A stretch of 64,000 nt of DNA. Source: Rusavskia elegans. Taxonomy: Eukaryota; Ascomycota; Lecanoromycetes; Teloschistales; Teloschistaceae. Of this stretch, positions 22,881 through 34,966 are shown piece after piece. The first letter of the stretch is position 1; each line of letters opens with the position of its first letter. The notes under the pieces are model-generated. The model saw only the letters and a list, made by a program, of their open reading frames with translations. It was not told where the DNA came from and made no database searches. The stretch lies in contig SAUG01000127.1 of the NCBI GenBank assembly GCA_011316305.1, positions 62,001-126,000 of the forward strand, written 5' to 3'. The translations under genes and the position numbers were made by a program.

Positions 22881-23564
22881 TCAATGAAAATCAGTCCTAT
22901 TCCAAACCTTCCCATCCGCACTATGGTACAAGCTCCCGTCCGAACCATCAGCCACATACCTCGTCCCATCAACCACCACCTCATCCGGCCACTTCCACCT
23001 CCTCGGTCCCCGTATATACGCCGTCCCCATCTCCATACTCACCACTCCCCTCCTCCTCTTCACCCCCACCGACGCACTCACCCCGGCCATCTCCACCCCC
23101 TGTGCAAACCAGCGCCCCCCACCCCACACCAACCCCAACATCCCCTCCGCACTCAACCAATTCGCCTCCGTCTCACCGGACGGAAGCGCACTCGGCAACC
23201 TCACATAACTAGCCCCGAACGCGCGCCCATCGCCCGTGGACTCAAAATGCCACCGTCCCGGCCCCGCCCGCGTCTCAATCGGTATACCAGAGCAGTCGAG
23301 GATATTGCCTCTGCGAGCCCACACGGCAGCGACGTCCATAGGGAGGAGATGATAGAAGTCTGCGGCGGCGGGGTTGAAAGGGTTGAAGTAGTCGTTGGCG
23401 GCGACGGGGAAGCTGCGGCAGCATTGGCCGGGGGGGAGATTGTGGCAGGTTTGGATGGGGCCGGGGGTGCCGATTCCGTTTGTGAGGGTTACTGTGATCG
23501 CGGTTGTGAGGGGGAGGAGGGGGAGGAAGATGCTGATGATTGGAAGGATGGTGTTGTAGAGCAT
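22881..23564 (-). CDS. Small secreted hypothetical protein
   Basis: An uninterrupted 227-codon frame. The N-terminus MLYNTILPIISIFLPLLPLT, then TAITV, is a strong signal peptide with likely cleavage after TTA. The mature protein has a cysteine cluster near its start (C-H-N-L-P-P-G-Q-C-C) and one more (DCSG), a Gly/Trp-rich middle (GMLGLVWGGGRWFAQGVEMA) and RRWKWPDEVVVDGTRYVADG. No transmembrane segment follows. Length and cysteines place it among fungal small secreted proteins; a host-interaction role would be speculation. The family is not recognised. Confidence 0.65.
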   Translation of the reverse strand: MLYNTILPIISIFLPLLPLTTAITVTLTNGIGTPGPIQTCHNLPPGQCCRSFPVAANDYFNPFNPAAADFYHLLPMDVAAVWARRGNILDCSGIPIETRAGPGRWHFESTGDGRAFGASYVRLPSALPSGETEANWLSAEGMLGLVWGGGRWFAQGVEMAGVSASVGVKRRRGVVSMEMGTAYIRGPRRWKWPDEVVVDGTRYVADGSDGSLYHSADGKVWNRTDFH

Positions 23565-24971
23565 CTTGGACCATTTCCTGGACGTGGAAGCGAATTACCT
23601 TGGAAAACCTGCATGGGAAAATGCGAGCCATGTTGTGCACTTATCCTTTTGCATGGATCATGACGCTGCTCGGAATAAGCCTCGGGGTAATCGAATTCTG
23701 ACACCTCTAACGGTGTCTAGCCGCCATCCGCTCAAACCAACCGAACCGTTGACACGGCTGCGCGCAAACTCCTGCCATGTCGAAACTCCAAATATTCTCC
23801 GAAGCAACCCACAAAAAGCCATAATACGCCCGAGAACCGTTCTGTGAATCTGAAAACCGCTATGTCTTACACACACACAGCCCCGTTGCCAATCAGACCT
23901 CCCGAATTCTCTTGAATCCGTAACAATCTCGCAATCGGAGCTTCCCCTTCATGAACAGGCATGTCTTTCACTGTGATGATAGGAGCAAGTTTCGTCGCAT
24001 AATGGATGACATGTACAAGCGCCTCCGGTGACGGATCAAGCAAGAAACCGTTTTTTTTTTATATGCCACCCGCGCCGGCAATAAGAAACAGTGACAGGCG
24101 GCGTCAGCCGTGCCTAGCTATCCTTGATGTAAAACCGAGTCCCTATGATTGGGTGTCGAATCCAATCCTACGATAACCGTTGTAAGCACATCGAAGTACA
24201 GCAGAACGGGGTTTTCGATCATCCCCGACAGACTGCAGCACGGCAGCTAAGGATGGTTTGAGCCTTCGTTTTGATGCTTCGTTTTGATGCTTCGTTTCGG
24301 GAAGCTTTTTTTTTCTCCGGGGCTTTTCCCATACGTATTCTTGTCGCTGGGTGTATCCACCGATGGATTCGTGACCCTGTTTGAGCAAATGTGTGTGATT
24401 CACCGGGAAATTGTGGGCCAAGCTACGAGGGACAGCGAAGGGCCAAAATATCAGTTGCCTTCGAGAAGACGTACGGTGCGGCACTTTATGTTGCTCTGCA
24501 TATGTTGTTTCCCTTCTCGAGATTCAGTGCTGAATCCGGTTCAATCGGGGACTCGGTGCATTGACCTCTCGCGTCCATCAGAGGATGTCCTGCAAATAGT
24601 AAACTCATTCAAAGTGGCGGCTACCTTACACAGTGACATTCGAGCAGGTGTTGACACAAAATCCTTCGTTGAGGTACCGGCTGTTGTATGCCCCTTACTG
24701 TGATTGATCTGCAACATGAATTGAAGAATCTGGTAAAACAGAGCAGAGGGGACACGCATTTTAGCAGTCGAAGGGATAGAAGACGCACGAAAGCGATGAA
24801 TATAGCCATGAGGTAGTACAATTTGGTTGAGCCCAGCCCATAGTCCCGCTTCCCTGCAGCAGTCCCTGGATCCAGTCAGTCGTAAGCTTGGTTCTGCCCG
24901 TCGTAACCTCGATCCAGCCAATCGTGACCTCGATGTCGGAAGTAAGTGCACCAGAGTCCATACTCATAGAC
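23565..24971. other. Intergenic
   Basis: About 1.4 kb with a poly-T tract near 24,050 and a 13-bp tandem repeat (CTTCGTTTTGATG, about 2.7 copies) at 24,263-24,300. No convincing coding region is seen. Confidence 0.45.
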
Positions 24972-25778
24972 TTAACAACTTATGAACGCCCGATCGCGCA
25001 AGAAATCGACGATGGTATCGAAGCCGTCCGGATCAGGGATCCAGTGTCCTCCCGAGACGAATTCCTTGTACGTGACGTTGATGTCCAGGTTCGAAATCAT
25101 CAAGGCGTCGCGGAGCTGATGGCCCAACTCTACGTCGACGACATCGTCATCTGCGCAATGAGATAACAAAACCGGTGTTGTTACGTTGTCCTGCGCATTG
25201 CTTTGGCTGGCGCCGGTGAGTCCCAGAGTGTCATCATAGAACTTGCTCAAACAGGCTCCATCCTTGCGGCTCCCAGCCAAGTCCACCATCTGCTTCCTGA
25301 AGGGCATCCATCCGGCAATTCCAATGAATCCGCCGAGACGATACTGTCCAGCGAGCAAAGTATGTATTGCAGTCGCACAGCCCTGACTGATCCCCAAAAG
25401 GACGATGTTGCTGGGTGGTACGAGCCCGACTTTGACTTCTTTGCGGATGATCTCTAGGATGTAGCTGATAGAATCCCGTAGCCCCTCGACCTGTAGCTCC
25501 TCTTGCGTGTTAGGGTCAGTCAAGGAGTAGATGTCGAACCATTCGTCCATTTCTTCCTGAAAGACGGTCGAATATCGCTCCTGGGAAGAAGGGAAGATCC
25601 ATTTGCACTGGGGAAAATGCTCGGCAAGAGTGAGATCGCTGGAGCTTTTGTCTTCGAACAGCTCTTGTGCAAACTCCGGTCCATTGCTACCTCTACCGTG
25701 GAGAGCGATGATGGTGCATTGATGGGTCTGTGTTGGTTGAATGATGTGGAGCGCCGGAAAGTCGGATGGAGGTACCAT
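24972..25778 (-). CDS. Acyl-protein thioesterase / carboxylesterase-like alpha/beta hydrolase
   Basis: A single-exon 268-aa frame from the ATG at 25,778 (MVPPSDFPALHIIQPTQTHQ). The frame is open further upstream to 25,958, but that text lacks family similarity. Alpha/beta-hydrolase features in order: the oxyanion loop ALHGRGSNG (about 25-33), the nucleophile elbow GISQG with Ser131, the aspartate in CADDDVV (about 211-212) and the histidine in SGGHW (His245). The arrangement matches the phospholipase/carboxylesterase family including acyl-protein thioesterases, which remove palmitate from cytosolic faces of membrane proteins or hydrolyse small esters. No signal peptide in this model. Divergently transcribed from the EF3-like gene with about 500 bp between starts. 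Confidence 0.82.
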   Translation of the reverse strand: MVPPSDFPALHIIQPTQTHQCTIIALHGRGSNGPEFAQELFEDKSSSDLTLAEHFPQCKWIFPSSQERYSTVFQEEMDEWFDIYSLTDPNTQEELQVEGLRDSISYILEIIRKEVKVGLVPPSNIVLLGISQGCATAIHTLLAGQYRLGGFIGIAGWMPFRKQMVDLAGSRKDGACLSKFYDDTLGLTGASQSNAQDNVTTPVLLSHCADDDVVDVELGHQLRDALMISNLDINVTYKEFVSGGHWIPDPDGFDTIVDFLRDRAFISC

Positions 25779-26278
25779 TGTAGAGCAGATCGTTTGCCTG
25801 TAGCGTTTTGGTAATTTGAGTCTGAATTGAAGAAACAAAACACCAATTCCATTCATGTATCGTTTAAATTGATCCAACCAATATACTCTAAACTCGACGA
25901 TTTCTTGAGGGTGAGGTGAATGGGTATGTGCGATGACATGGCAAGTGGTCAATGACATACAACGACCTCAAGAGGGATCACGTTTAGAGTTCGAAGAGTA
26001 AGCAATGGTTGAAACGAATTCTGATATCGAGGTATCGACTGTTGTGCGCCATTCGTTGCGATTGATTTTCAATGCATCGAAGATGATCAGGCCACATTTC
26101 GCACTAATCATAACAAGCTTAGTGCATCGGCAAGTCGGCGATTTGGACTGAGATTTCAAGCCACACTAAAAATTAATTCCACGTGCTGCAGCTGCGACAC
26201 CACTCTTTCTCACCGCAATCAACTTCTCCAGTTCCACACCGTTGCTGGCTTCGTAGACACTGCACAGGTCTACAGAAA
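25779..26278. promoter_or_regulatory. Divergent promoter region
   Basis: The 500 bp between two divergent starts. A CACGTG E-box-like palindrome lies at 26,180-26,185, about 95 bp upstream of the EF3-like ATG. No other element is claimed. Confidence 0.35.
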
Positions 26279-29200
26279 ATGCCGCATCAGATCTCGCCTC
26301 CCTCGGCGCCTGCCATGATTGTCAAGTCCTCCAATCCTTCAGATGTCCCTCCCACGCAAGAGGAAGTCTCTTCTCTCATGCACACAGCCTTCACAGCCCA
26401 GACATCACAGCAATCTCTAGATGCTGCTTACGCTGTCTCCACCATTCTCATCAACTCCGTCGGTTTTCGCGGCTTACGTATCTATGGCATCCTCGACGAA
26501 ATCAGGAAAGCCGCCGCCGACAAAAAGGATGGAGCCCGTCGAGAGAGTGCCATGAACCTCCTTGGCGCTCTGTTCGAACGACTTCCTCCAGCACAGCCCA
26601 TCAGCGAGATTTGCTTCTTGGTCCAAGCGGGCGGTATCCTGGCACCGGCGCTGGATGCGCTCGCCGACAAAGGCAGCGTCGTTCGGGAATCGGCGCAGTA
26701 TGCCCTCGACGCCCTCTTCACCAATCTCTCCCCCGAAGCAATGGTCGTCGCCCTTCTACCCGCATTGTCAAGATATCTGGGAAAGAGGACTGGAAAATGG
26801 CAGGGGACAGTCGGAGCCTACGGACTGATCGCCAGGATGGCTGACAAAGCCAAGATAGGTACGGGTAGCAAAGAGGAGGAAAGCCTCAAGGATCTGTTAA
26901 GAGAATCCATGGGCAAGAAGCTGGCTGGACTGATACCTATCGTCGATGCTGGCATGCACGATTTGAAATCAGAAGTCAGCAAGCAAGCCCTGAAGACCAT
27001 GAACTCCCTTACCACCCTCCTATCCAACGACGATGTCGCCCCTCGGATACCCCTGCTCATCAAGACCATGGAGAACCCATCCACCGAAACCCTACAAAAA
27101 GCTATTCATGCATTGTCGCAAACCACCTTCGTCGCTATTGTCACTTCGCCCGTCCTCGCCCTTCTTACCCCGCTCCTCGAACGATCCCTGAACACCCCCA
27201 CCACATCACAAGAGGTCCTGCGACAAACCGTGGTGGTGGTAGAAAATCTTACAAAGCTGGTTCATGACCCGGTCGAAGCGCGGACCTTCCTGCCCAAGCT
27301 GAAGCCGGGTGTACAAGGTGTCAAGGACAGAGCATCCTTACCAGAGGTACGAGAGCTCGCTACAAGGGCTCTGAATGTCATCAAGAAGGCAATGGGAGAC
27401 GACGATGGCAATCTTGCGAGCGGGCAGATAGCACCAACAACGCCAGCAGATGTCCTTCAGGTCCTCGACAAGGCGGTGGATGCGAAACGGGATCTGGCGG
27501 GCTTTCCGGGCGACGACGAAATATGGTCGCTTGCCAGGACCTACATTGCCGAGATGGTTGTCGAGGACGTCAATCTTCGTCATGTGTCACGCGTCAGCCT
27601 CTGCAGTGCACCGTACCTAAGACAGCTACTGGATGTCGAGAAGGCAAATTCGGTGGGAGAAGCCATACAACAGCACTTCATAGATGAAGATCATCGAAAA
27701 TTTGGGCAGCCCATCAAGCCAGCATCTGGCGAAATCGAGATTGTCAATACCGACTTCTCTCTGGCATATGGGGGTATGCTGCTCCTCTCCCACACCAACA
27801 TCACTCTGCACAAAGGGCACCGATATGGGCTCTGTGGGAGGAATGGAGCTGGAAAGTCAACACTCATGAGAAGCATCGCCGAGGGCAAGCTCGAAGGCTT
27901 TCCGAGCAAAGAGCAACTAAAGACATGCTTCGTCGAGCACAACCAAGGCGAGGACGCCGACCTAAGCATTTTAGAGTTCGTTTCAAAAGATCCGGAATTG
28001 GCTGCCGCTGGCAAGGAACGGGTCTCACAAGTCTTGGCTGAGGTTGGCTTCACGGCAGGCCCGGGTGGTCGACAAGGAGAGGCTGTAGGCTCACTCTCGG
28101 GAGGCTGGAAGATGAAGCTTGCGTTGGCCCGTGCAATGCTGATGGGTGCTGATGTCCTCCTACTTGACGAACCTACGAATCATTTGGATGTCGGCAACGT
28201 CAAATGGCTTGAAGAATACCTAAAGAGTCATACGGAGATTACCAGTCTCATCGTCAGTCACGACTCAGGCTTCCTCGACAATGTCTGCACAGACATCTAT
28301 CATTACGAACAGAAGAAGCTCGTCTGTTACCCGGGGAATCTTGCTGCTTTCGTTCGAGTCAAGCCCGAGGGCAAATCTTACTACACCCTTTCCGCATCGC
28401 AAGTGCAGTTCAAATTCCCCAACCCAGGTATCCTGACCGGCATCAAATCGGCAACCAAAGCCATCATCCGGATGACCAACTGTTCCTACACGTATCCCGG
28501 CGCCTCCAAACCATCCCTGCAAGATGCCACGTGTGTACTGACTCTTTCTTCACGAACGGCGATCATTGGCGCCAATGGTGCTGGCAAATCAACTCTCATC
28601 AAACTTCTGACTGGTGAGACGATCCCGCAGACGGGCAGAGTGGAAAAACACCCCAATCTCCGAATTGGATATATCAAGCAGCATGCTCTAGAGCACGTGG
28701 AGATGCACATGGAGAAGACGCCCAACCAGTACCTCCAATGGCGATATGCCAACGGCGATGATCGTGAGGTGCTAATGAAGCAGACCCGTATCCTAAGCGA
28801 TGAAGATCGGGCACAAATGAACAAGTTCGTCGACATTGGAGATGGCAAGGGGGAGCGGAAGATTGAGTCACTGATGGGACGGCAAAAGTGGAAAAAGACG
28901 TTTCAATATGAAGTGTAAATTTCCTTACCCTTCCAACTAGCTTTAACTTGCTGACGTGATGATTAGCAAATGGGTGAACATGCTGCCCAAGCACAACTCG
29001 CAGATATCGCGTGAAACGTTGCTCAGCCTTGGCTTTGACAAGCTGGTGCAAGAATTCGACGATCACGAAGCATCACGAGAAGGACTCGGCTTTCGCATCC
29101 TGGAACCGAAGGTAATCTCGCAGCACTTTGCCGACATCGGACTGGACCCGGAAATCGCCAACCACAACGAGATCTCGGGTCTTTCTGGCGGGCAGAAAGT

Positions 29201-29714
29201 CAAGGTGGTCCTCGCGGGCGCCATGTGGAACAATCCCCATCTACTCGTACTGGACGAACCGACTAATTATCTCGACCGCGACAGTCTCGGCGGTCTGGCG
29301 GTGGCCATCCGCGACTACAAAGGGGGCGTCGTCATGATCTCCCACAACGAGGAGTTTGTTGGCGCCCTCTGCCCGGAACAATGGCACGTGGCCGACGGGC
29401 GGGTGACACACAAAGGCCATCTGGCCGTGTCGTACGATCGCTTCGAAGACGGCAGCAGACCTAGTAGCAGCATGTCCAGCGCAGTCGGCACACCTAAAGG
29501 CGGATCGAGCGCGGTCAGCAGCGCGGCGCCGAGTGCGAATGCCAGCGGGGCGGAAGATGGGGGCGAGTTGAAGTTCAAGTCGAAGAAAAAGAAGAAGATG
29601 ACTCGGGCGCAGATGAAGGAAAGGGAGGTTCGAAGACGCCTCCGACATATCGAATGGCTGAACAGTCCCAAGGGGACACCGCATCCGCCGGATACTGATG
29701 ACGATGATGCATGA
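26279..29714 (+). CDS. EF3-like ABCF ATPase, New1/Elf1-type ribosome-associated factor, 2 exons
   Basis: Exons 26279-28914 and 28967-29714 (phase-2 junction restoring VKWVNMLPKH) encode 1127 aa. Order: HEAT repeats (about 40-390; e.g. ESAMNLLGALFERLPP), first ABC domain with Walker A GRNGAGKST (about 520), signature LSGGWKMKLALARAM (about 606) and Walker B LLLDEPTNHLD (about 630), then a second ABC domain with GANGAGKST (about 764), a chromodomain-type insertion (GRQKWKKTFQYEVKW), LSGGQKVKVVLAGAM (about 950) and LVLDEPTNYLD (about 970). EF3 family proteins bind the ribosome and hydrolyse ATP in elongation or termination. The lysine-rich C-terminus ending REVRRRLRHIEWLNSPKGTP resembles New1/Elf1 proteins more than canonical EF3, hence the subfamily call (inference). 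The ATG at 26,279 is in good context; an in-frame ATG at 26,183 is possible. Intact and housekeeping-like. Confidence 0.88.
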
Positions 29715-30811
29715 GACCGCATGGGATGGAAGTGAAGGAGTCTGGTTTCGTTTGGGACGCGTTTCTTGTTTCTCTTCTTTTTCTGTGCGGTTGGTATGAG
29801 GATTAGATACAGGGTAATTTCGCGAAGGATAGATGGTTGTGGGTTTTCATGCTATGACTTGATGCCGAATAGATTAGATGGTTGGATCTGAAGAGGACTG
29901 GAGAATGGCAGATATTCGGGCTTGTCCTACCTGTACTTCTTCTGTATGATGGAGATGCCAAATCTCTTTCGACATTGCAATCTCAGTCAAGCTTCAATTA
30001 AAGCCCTTAAAATAGCACTCAGCGGCACACGGCAGGGGTCTTTTTACTCGACTCGCTCTAGTACAGATAGACGCTAATGCCGGCCAGCTATGCCGTAAGT
30101 AGCAGGTAAGTCCGACTAATGAGCGGCCCGGTGCCGAACCCGGAAAGATGAGATGATGATTCATGAGCTTAATCGTTTGGTGGATGTCTATCAACCTCCT
30201 CTAGGATGGCAGGCAGGATCCCAAGATCTGATTTGGATGGACGCTCGTACGAGTCGTTCACCTCATAGCTCGCCATGCATGACTGGAGCTTGAACGTCCC
30301 CCCATCTGCAATTCTGCATTCATCTGTCCGTACATCCCAGAGTATGCGGAGCGCGCATGCTGCACCCGTATCGGGACAGCCGTACAACTGAATGACCTCA
30401 GTCCTCACCCACGGGCCCCTCGTTCGGCACGAAATTCAAATTGATGAGAGATGATGGAGAAGCCCGAATTCAAGGTACGAAAATTCTCCTGCCGTTGGCC
30501 TCTCACAGGGCTGGTAAGACTGTGATCAATGGACCATTCGAGGCCGCTTGCTCTTTCTCCTTGATCGAACGTTATTCAGCTCGTACCCCAGGAGCTTTTA
30601 TGTAATCTGCCAGTCTGGAGCGTCCCTCCATTCAAGCTTTGATCTCTGCATGCCACGCAGCTCGTCCGGAACGAACAGTAGCGAGCTCAACACCTCGCCC
30701 GCATAACCATTCCCCCACCACCATCTCAACCGACTGGTCCAAATTCTCCGACAGCGAGCATGGCCGAGAAAGATAGTGACGCCATGGCCATCAGCCATCT
30801 CAACAGCAACG
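29715..30811. other. Intergenic
   Basis: The 3' flank of the EF3-like gene and upstream DNA of the second permease. A 79-codon minus-strand stretch (30,408-30,169) contains LYGCPDTGAACALRILWDV and could be a relic of a small cysteine-bearing protein, but I could not extend it. An ATG at 30,760 opens 25 codons out of frame with the permease. Confidence 0.4.
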
Positions 30812-32998
30812 ATGACCCTGGACATGAAAAGTCTTGACTCGGGCGCTCAGAAGCTCGCTACCATGGGCTCCTCGCAAGACCTCCGGCGCAATCAGTCTGT
30901 CCTCTCTGTCCTTGGTGTGGGCTTCGGTCTCACCAACTCATGGTTTGGTATTTCCACCGCTCTGGTCACTGGCATCGACTCGGGCGGCCCCATCCTCATC
31001 GTCTACGGCATTATCCTCATCGCCCTGATCTCCACCTGCGTTGCCATCTCCTTGTCCGAACTTGCGAGCGCTTACCCAAACGCCGGTACGTCCCTGCCTC
31101 TGCTCTTCTCATGTCCAACGCGGCTTCGTTTGACGGTTGGGAACAGGCGGTCAGTACCTCTGGACGAGTGAGCTGGCCCCGAGACGATACGCCAACTTCG
31201 CCTCCTACCTGACTGGCTGGTTCGCATGGGCCGGCAGCATCTTCACTTCGGCCAGTATCGTCCTTGCGGTCGGAAACGCCGGCGTTGGATGCTGGCAGCT
31301 GGCTCATCCCGATTTGTGCGTGCCTTCCTCCCCTCGACCTGGCTGATGTCCATTCCCCTGATCGTGACAGTGTGATCCAATCATGGCACGTGTTCCTCGG
31401 CTACCAAGTAGTCAATATCTTCGCCTTCTTTTTTAACTGTTATGGCCGCATTCTTCCAACCATGGGCAAATTGGCCTTCTGGACCTCCCTCCTTTCCTTC
31501 TTCATCATCCTTGTCGCCGTCCCATCCAAGGCGCCCACCCATCAAGAGGCCAAGTTCGTCTTCGCCAATTTTGTCAACAACACCGGCTGGAAGCAGAACG
31601 GCATCGGTAGGGCTTCACTTGCAACCCGCATATACTCGCCAAGCTGATTAGCTCCAAGCTTTCATTGTCGGCCTGATCAATGTCAACTGGGCTTTCGCCG
31701 GCTTGGACTGCGCAACCCATTTGTCCGAAGAGATCCATCGCCCCGAAAAGATGATCCCTATTGCCATTCTAGGTACCGTCGCCATCGGCTTCGTCACTTC
31801 CTGGCCCTATTCCATCGCCCTCTTTTTCAGCATGAAGGACGTCGATAGCCTCGTCGATACCGCAACTGGCGTGCCCATCCTAGCTCTTTTCTACCAGGCC
31901 ATCGGTAACAAAGGCGGAGCCATTGCTCTGGAGGCCCTCATCATGGTAACGGGTATCGGCTGTGGGATTTCCTCCCACACCTGGCAAAGCCGCCTGTGCT
32001 GGAGCTTTGCCCGAGATGGTGGAATCCCGTTCTCCTCGTACTTCTGTAAAGTCGATCGCCGACTCAACGTGCCCCTTCGGGCTCATTTCATGAGCTGTAT
32101 TATTGTCACGATTGTTGGCTGTTTGTACTTGGGCTCTTACACAGCGTTTCATAGGTAGGTCGTTTCCATTTATTTTCATCGATTAACCTTACAAACCCCC
32201 TTTCAAGCACCAAGACGCTTCTTCTACAAGGCACAACGTGATGACGGGATGAAGGGCAATTTCTTCCGCTGCTATATTGGATCTTAGCGAAATGATTTCT
32301 GCTCGAAAAGCCCCTGAATCTGAGACCCTAGCAACGGAGGGGATAGCTACAACCAGTTAACGGCGTTTGAGTCGCGGATCACAATACCCCGCAAGCGACA
32401 AGCAGTTGCTGCAGCGCCGCAACCGCCGCCTCACCCACCTCAATCAAGGCGCATGCATATGTCAGAGAGTTTACCAGAAAATCCCTACGGGTTTCCCTTC
32501 ACTGATCGTATACACTAATCATGATAGCATTTGCTGACTGATATCTTCATGCAGCATAATCACCGCCTCCATCGTCCTACTCTACATATCCTACTCCATC
32601 CCCGTAATTTGTCTACTCATCCGCGGCCGCAACAGCATCCCCCATGGTCCATTCTGGATGGGCCCCATCGGACTTTTCAGCAACATTGTCTTACTCCTCT
32701 GGACCTGCTTTTCCTTGATCATGTATTCCTTCCCGTCCGTTCGTCCCGTGCTGGCAAGTAGTAAGTCCTTTTTCAAAGAAACATTGTAGCACCGGTGTAT
32801 GCGGCATCAAGACTGATTTCATTTGGCACAGATATGAACTACGTCTCCGCCGTTTACGGAATACTGGTTTTCATCATCGTAATCGATTGGTTCGCGCGCG
32901 GGAGACGAGAGTATAGAGGTCAGGATAAGAAGCATGATGACGCGGCTGCTGTGTTGCGGGGATCTGTTTCGGGGGAAGGTGGGAACGGGGTGCCATGA
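30812..32998 (+). CDS. APC-superfamily amino acid/choline-type permease, 6 exons
   Basis: Exons 30812-31085, 31147-31315, 31371-31606, 31659-32154, 32555-32760 and 32832-32998 join in frame to 515 aa, the usual length for this fungal family. Features: FGLTNSWFGISTALVTGIDS, AYPNAGGQYLWTSELAPRRY, SYLTGWFAWAGSIFTSASIV, CATHLSEEIHRPEKMIPIAI, GIGCGISSHTWQSRLCWSFA followed by RDGGIP, and IITASIVLLYISYSIPVICL. These match the amino acid/choline transporter family (GABA, choline and other amine permeases); the substrate is undetermined. About twelve hydrophobic spans, plasma membrane. Intron 4 (32,155-32,554) is 400 bp against 52-71 bp for the others. An upstream ATG (30,760) is out of frame and overlaps the start region. 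This is the last normal gene before the RIP-mutated block. Confidence 0.85.
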
Positions 32999-33647
32999 GC
33001 GTTACATGTTGATGGGCATACGATGGAGATGATTGAACGATGGACGGAGGACGATTCACTGCCTTTGCTGAGAAGGGAGGTTGGAAGTACACATACTGAG
33101 GAGACTGGAGAAAAGTGAGCGGTTGGGTTTCCTGGACCTTCAAGTCTTAGAGGGAGATCAAAATAGCAGGATGTTGGTTGAGCTTGTACTTTAGATTGAT
33201 CGAAAGCCATTAGAGACGCCTCAGCGGGTATAATATCTGACGAGCCATCATGCACGACCAAAAAGCTCGACCCTGTCACTCTTTCAAAAATCCCCGTTCT
33301 CAAGAACCGACACCCATTTCAATATTACCTTCTCCTATCCATCAATCTATCCTTTCTCATCTCTCTTTCTCCTTTCTTTTATTCCACCCCTCCTAGTCCC
33401 TCCCTCCACTCAAGCCCAATTCTAGGAGAACGAAAGGGGGAAAAGCTAACAAAAAGATGGGAAGAAGTCGACGGTGGGAGGGAGGGTAAACGAGAAGACG
33501 AACGGTTATATGGGATGAAACAAGGAAATCCATGTTTCTTTTCTTCCACTACATATTCAAGGGCGAAATCTAAACCTGCAGGTTATATTCATTGATTTTC
33601 GATCCGTAGCATAGGCACGGAGAGGAAGAATGGGGTGATTATAGAGT
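32999..33647. other. Gene-flanking DNA up to the repeat border
   Basis: Normal-composition 3' flank of the permease, including a pyrimidine-rich stretch at about 33,320-33,420. It ends sharply at the AATAT target site (33,648-33,652) of the copia element. Confidence 0.6.
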
Positions 33648-33652
33648 AATAT

Positions 33653-33877
33653 TGAAAGCCTGCATGGCGGGATTATTATAAGAGAATTATCTGAGTTTCT
33701 CTAAGATAGTCGCTAATGAAGATTACGTAACTTACCTACTTAGATATAGTACCTACCCTATTAGATTTAGCGTATCTTAGTAACGGCTATATTCTATATA
33801 ATTTAGTAATTTTATAGATTTTATTTTTTATATATTTTAATTAAGATAATTATATATCTATATCTAATTATTCTATA
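33653..33877 (+). repeat. Copia element 5' LTR (225 bp)
   Basis: Aligns with 53,286-53,480. It carries about 30 extra bases near 33,790-33,815 compared with the 3' copy. Shared landmark: CGGGATTATTATAAGA. The left end TG is preserved; the right end CA has become TA. Confidence 0.85.
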
Positions 33878-34496
33878 GTTATAAATTCGGGTACTATAGG
33901 CTAAAATAATATCTAGTAATCTTTACTAGTATATATTTATTATTTTAAGGAAAGTTATTTACCTAAATAATAAATAAAAGAATCTTTTACCGCGATATTT
34001 ATTATTAGTAGAAGAAAATTTTTACTATAGCTCTACTAGGAATAATTATATAAAGTAGTTAATTTACTAGAATATCTATTATATAATAAAAAGAAAAAGT
34101 AATTTATTTTATAGTTATAAACTTAAGCTATACGCTAGTAAATATAAAGGAAAATTTTATTACTAGATATTTTTTCTTTTAATATTATTTTAGTTCCTAT
34201 CGAATATTTAAATACTTTCTTATATTATTAATATAGCGTCTAAACGACCTATTATTCTAGTTTAAATTAAGAACTAGAACTAGTAGATTATAATTATTAA
34301 AGCTAAAGTAGTTTAAATACGTATTTAAAACTATATCGATTTCTTTTAATTTAATAAATTTTAATAAAAGTAAAAATTAATCTTTCCGATATATATTCCG
34401 TTAATAGGAATATCTTTAATAGCTATAGTAATCTAAAAATTAATCAGCGTAGTATAAAAGATTTTATAAAGATATTAAATAGCGCTATAAATAATT

Positions 34497-34966
34497 TGTT
34501 ATAAGTACGCGCGGCGTGATTTCGGAAACGCAGTAGTATTTAATATAGTACCGGAACTCCTTATTACGCCTAAATAGATAGAAAGGACTTAGTATTATTA
34601 TTTTAGTTATCTTAATAAATAAGGTACCTAAAAAAAGTATCTTAGTTATCTTAACGAGTAAAGTATTTAAAGAAGGTATCTTAGTTATCTTAGCGAATAA
34701 GATATCTAAAAAAGAATATTTTAGTTATTTTAGTAAGTAAGGTACCTAAAAAAAGGAGGATTTTATTATCTATATAGATCCCGAACTCGACGCCTTTATA
34801 GTTTATATTTAATTTATTAGTTATTACTATATACTATTCTAGTAATTAAACTAATTTATTTTTATATTAATTTAAATTAATTACCTATTATACCTCTATT
34901 TATAGATATACTAATAAGTCTAACTAACTTTTAAAGATACTAGGACTTCTAGATAGTTCTATAATA
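34497..34966 (+). repeat. Gypsy copy 1 5' LTR (470 bp)
   Basis: Starts TGTTATAAGTACGCGCGG, pairs with 40,681-41,150. It contains four tandem subrepeats of 39-40 bp, each starting TTAGTTAT (34,603, 34,642, 34,681 and 34,721). Confidence 0.9.

Noticed and set aside
24263..24300. 13-bp tandem repeat
   Set aside because: Too short and ordinary to report as a separate element; noted in the intergenic entry.
24641..26060. Weak similarity between about 24,670 and 26,020 (GAGGTA...GCTGTTGT...GATTGAT)
   Set aside because: Too diverged and short to call a repeat by eye.
26482..29722. Several 65-147-codon frames opposite or beside the EF3-like gene
   Set aside because: Antisense or off-frame shadows of a long, strongly coding region.
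34603..34760. CRISPR-like regularly spaced repeats
   Set aside because: The 39-40-bp units are head-to-tail tandem repeats within an LTR, with no unique spacers, in a eukaryote.
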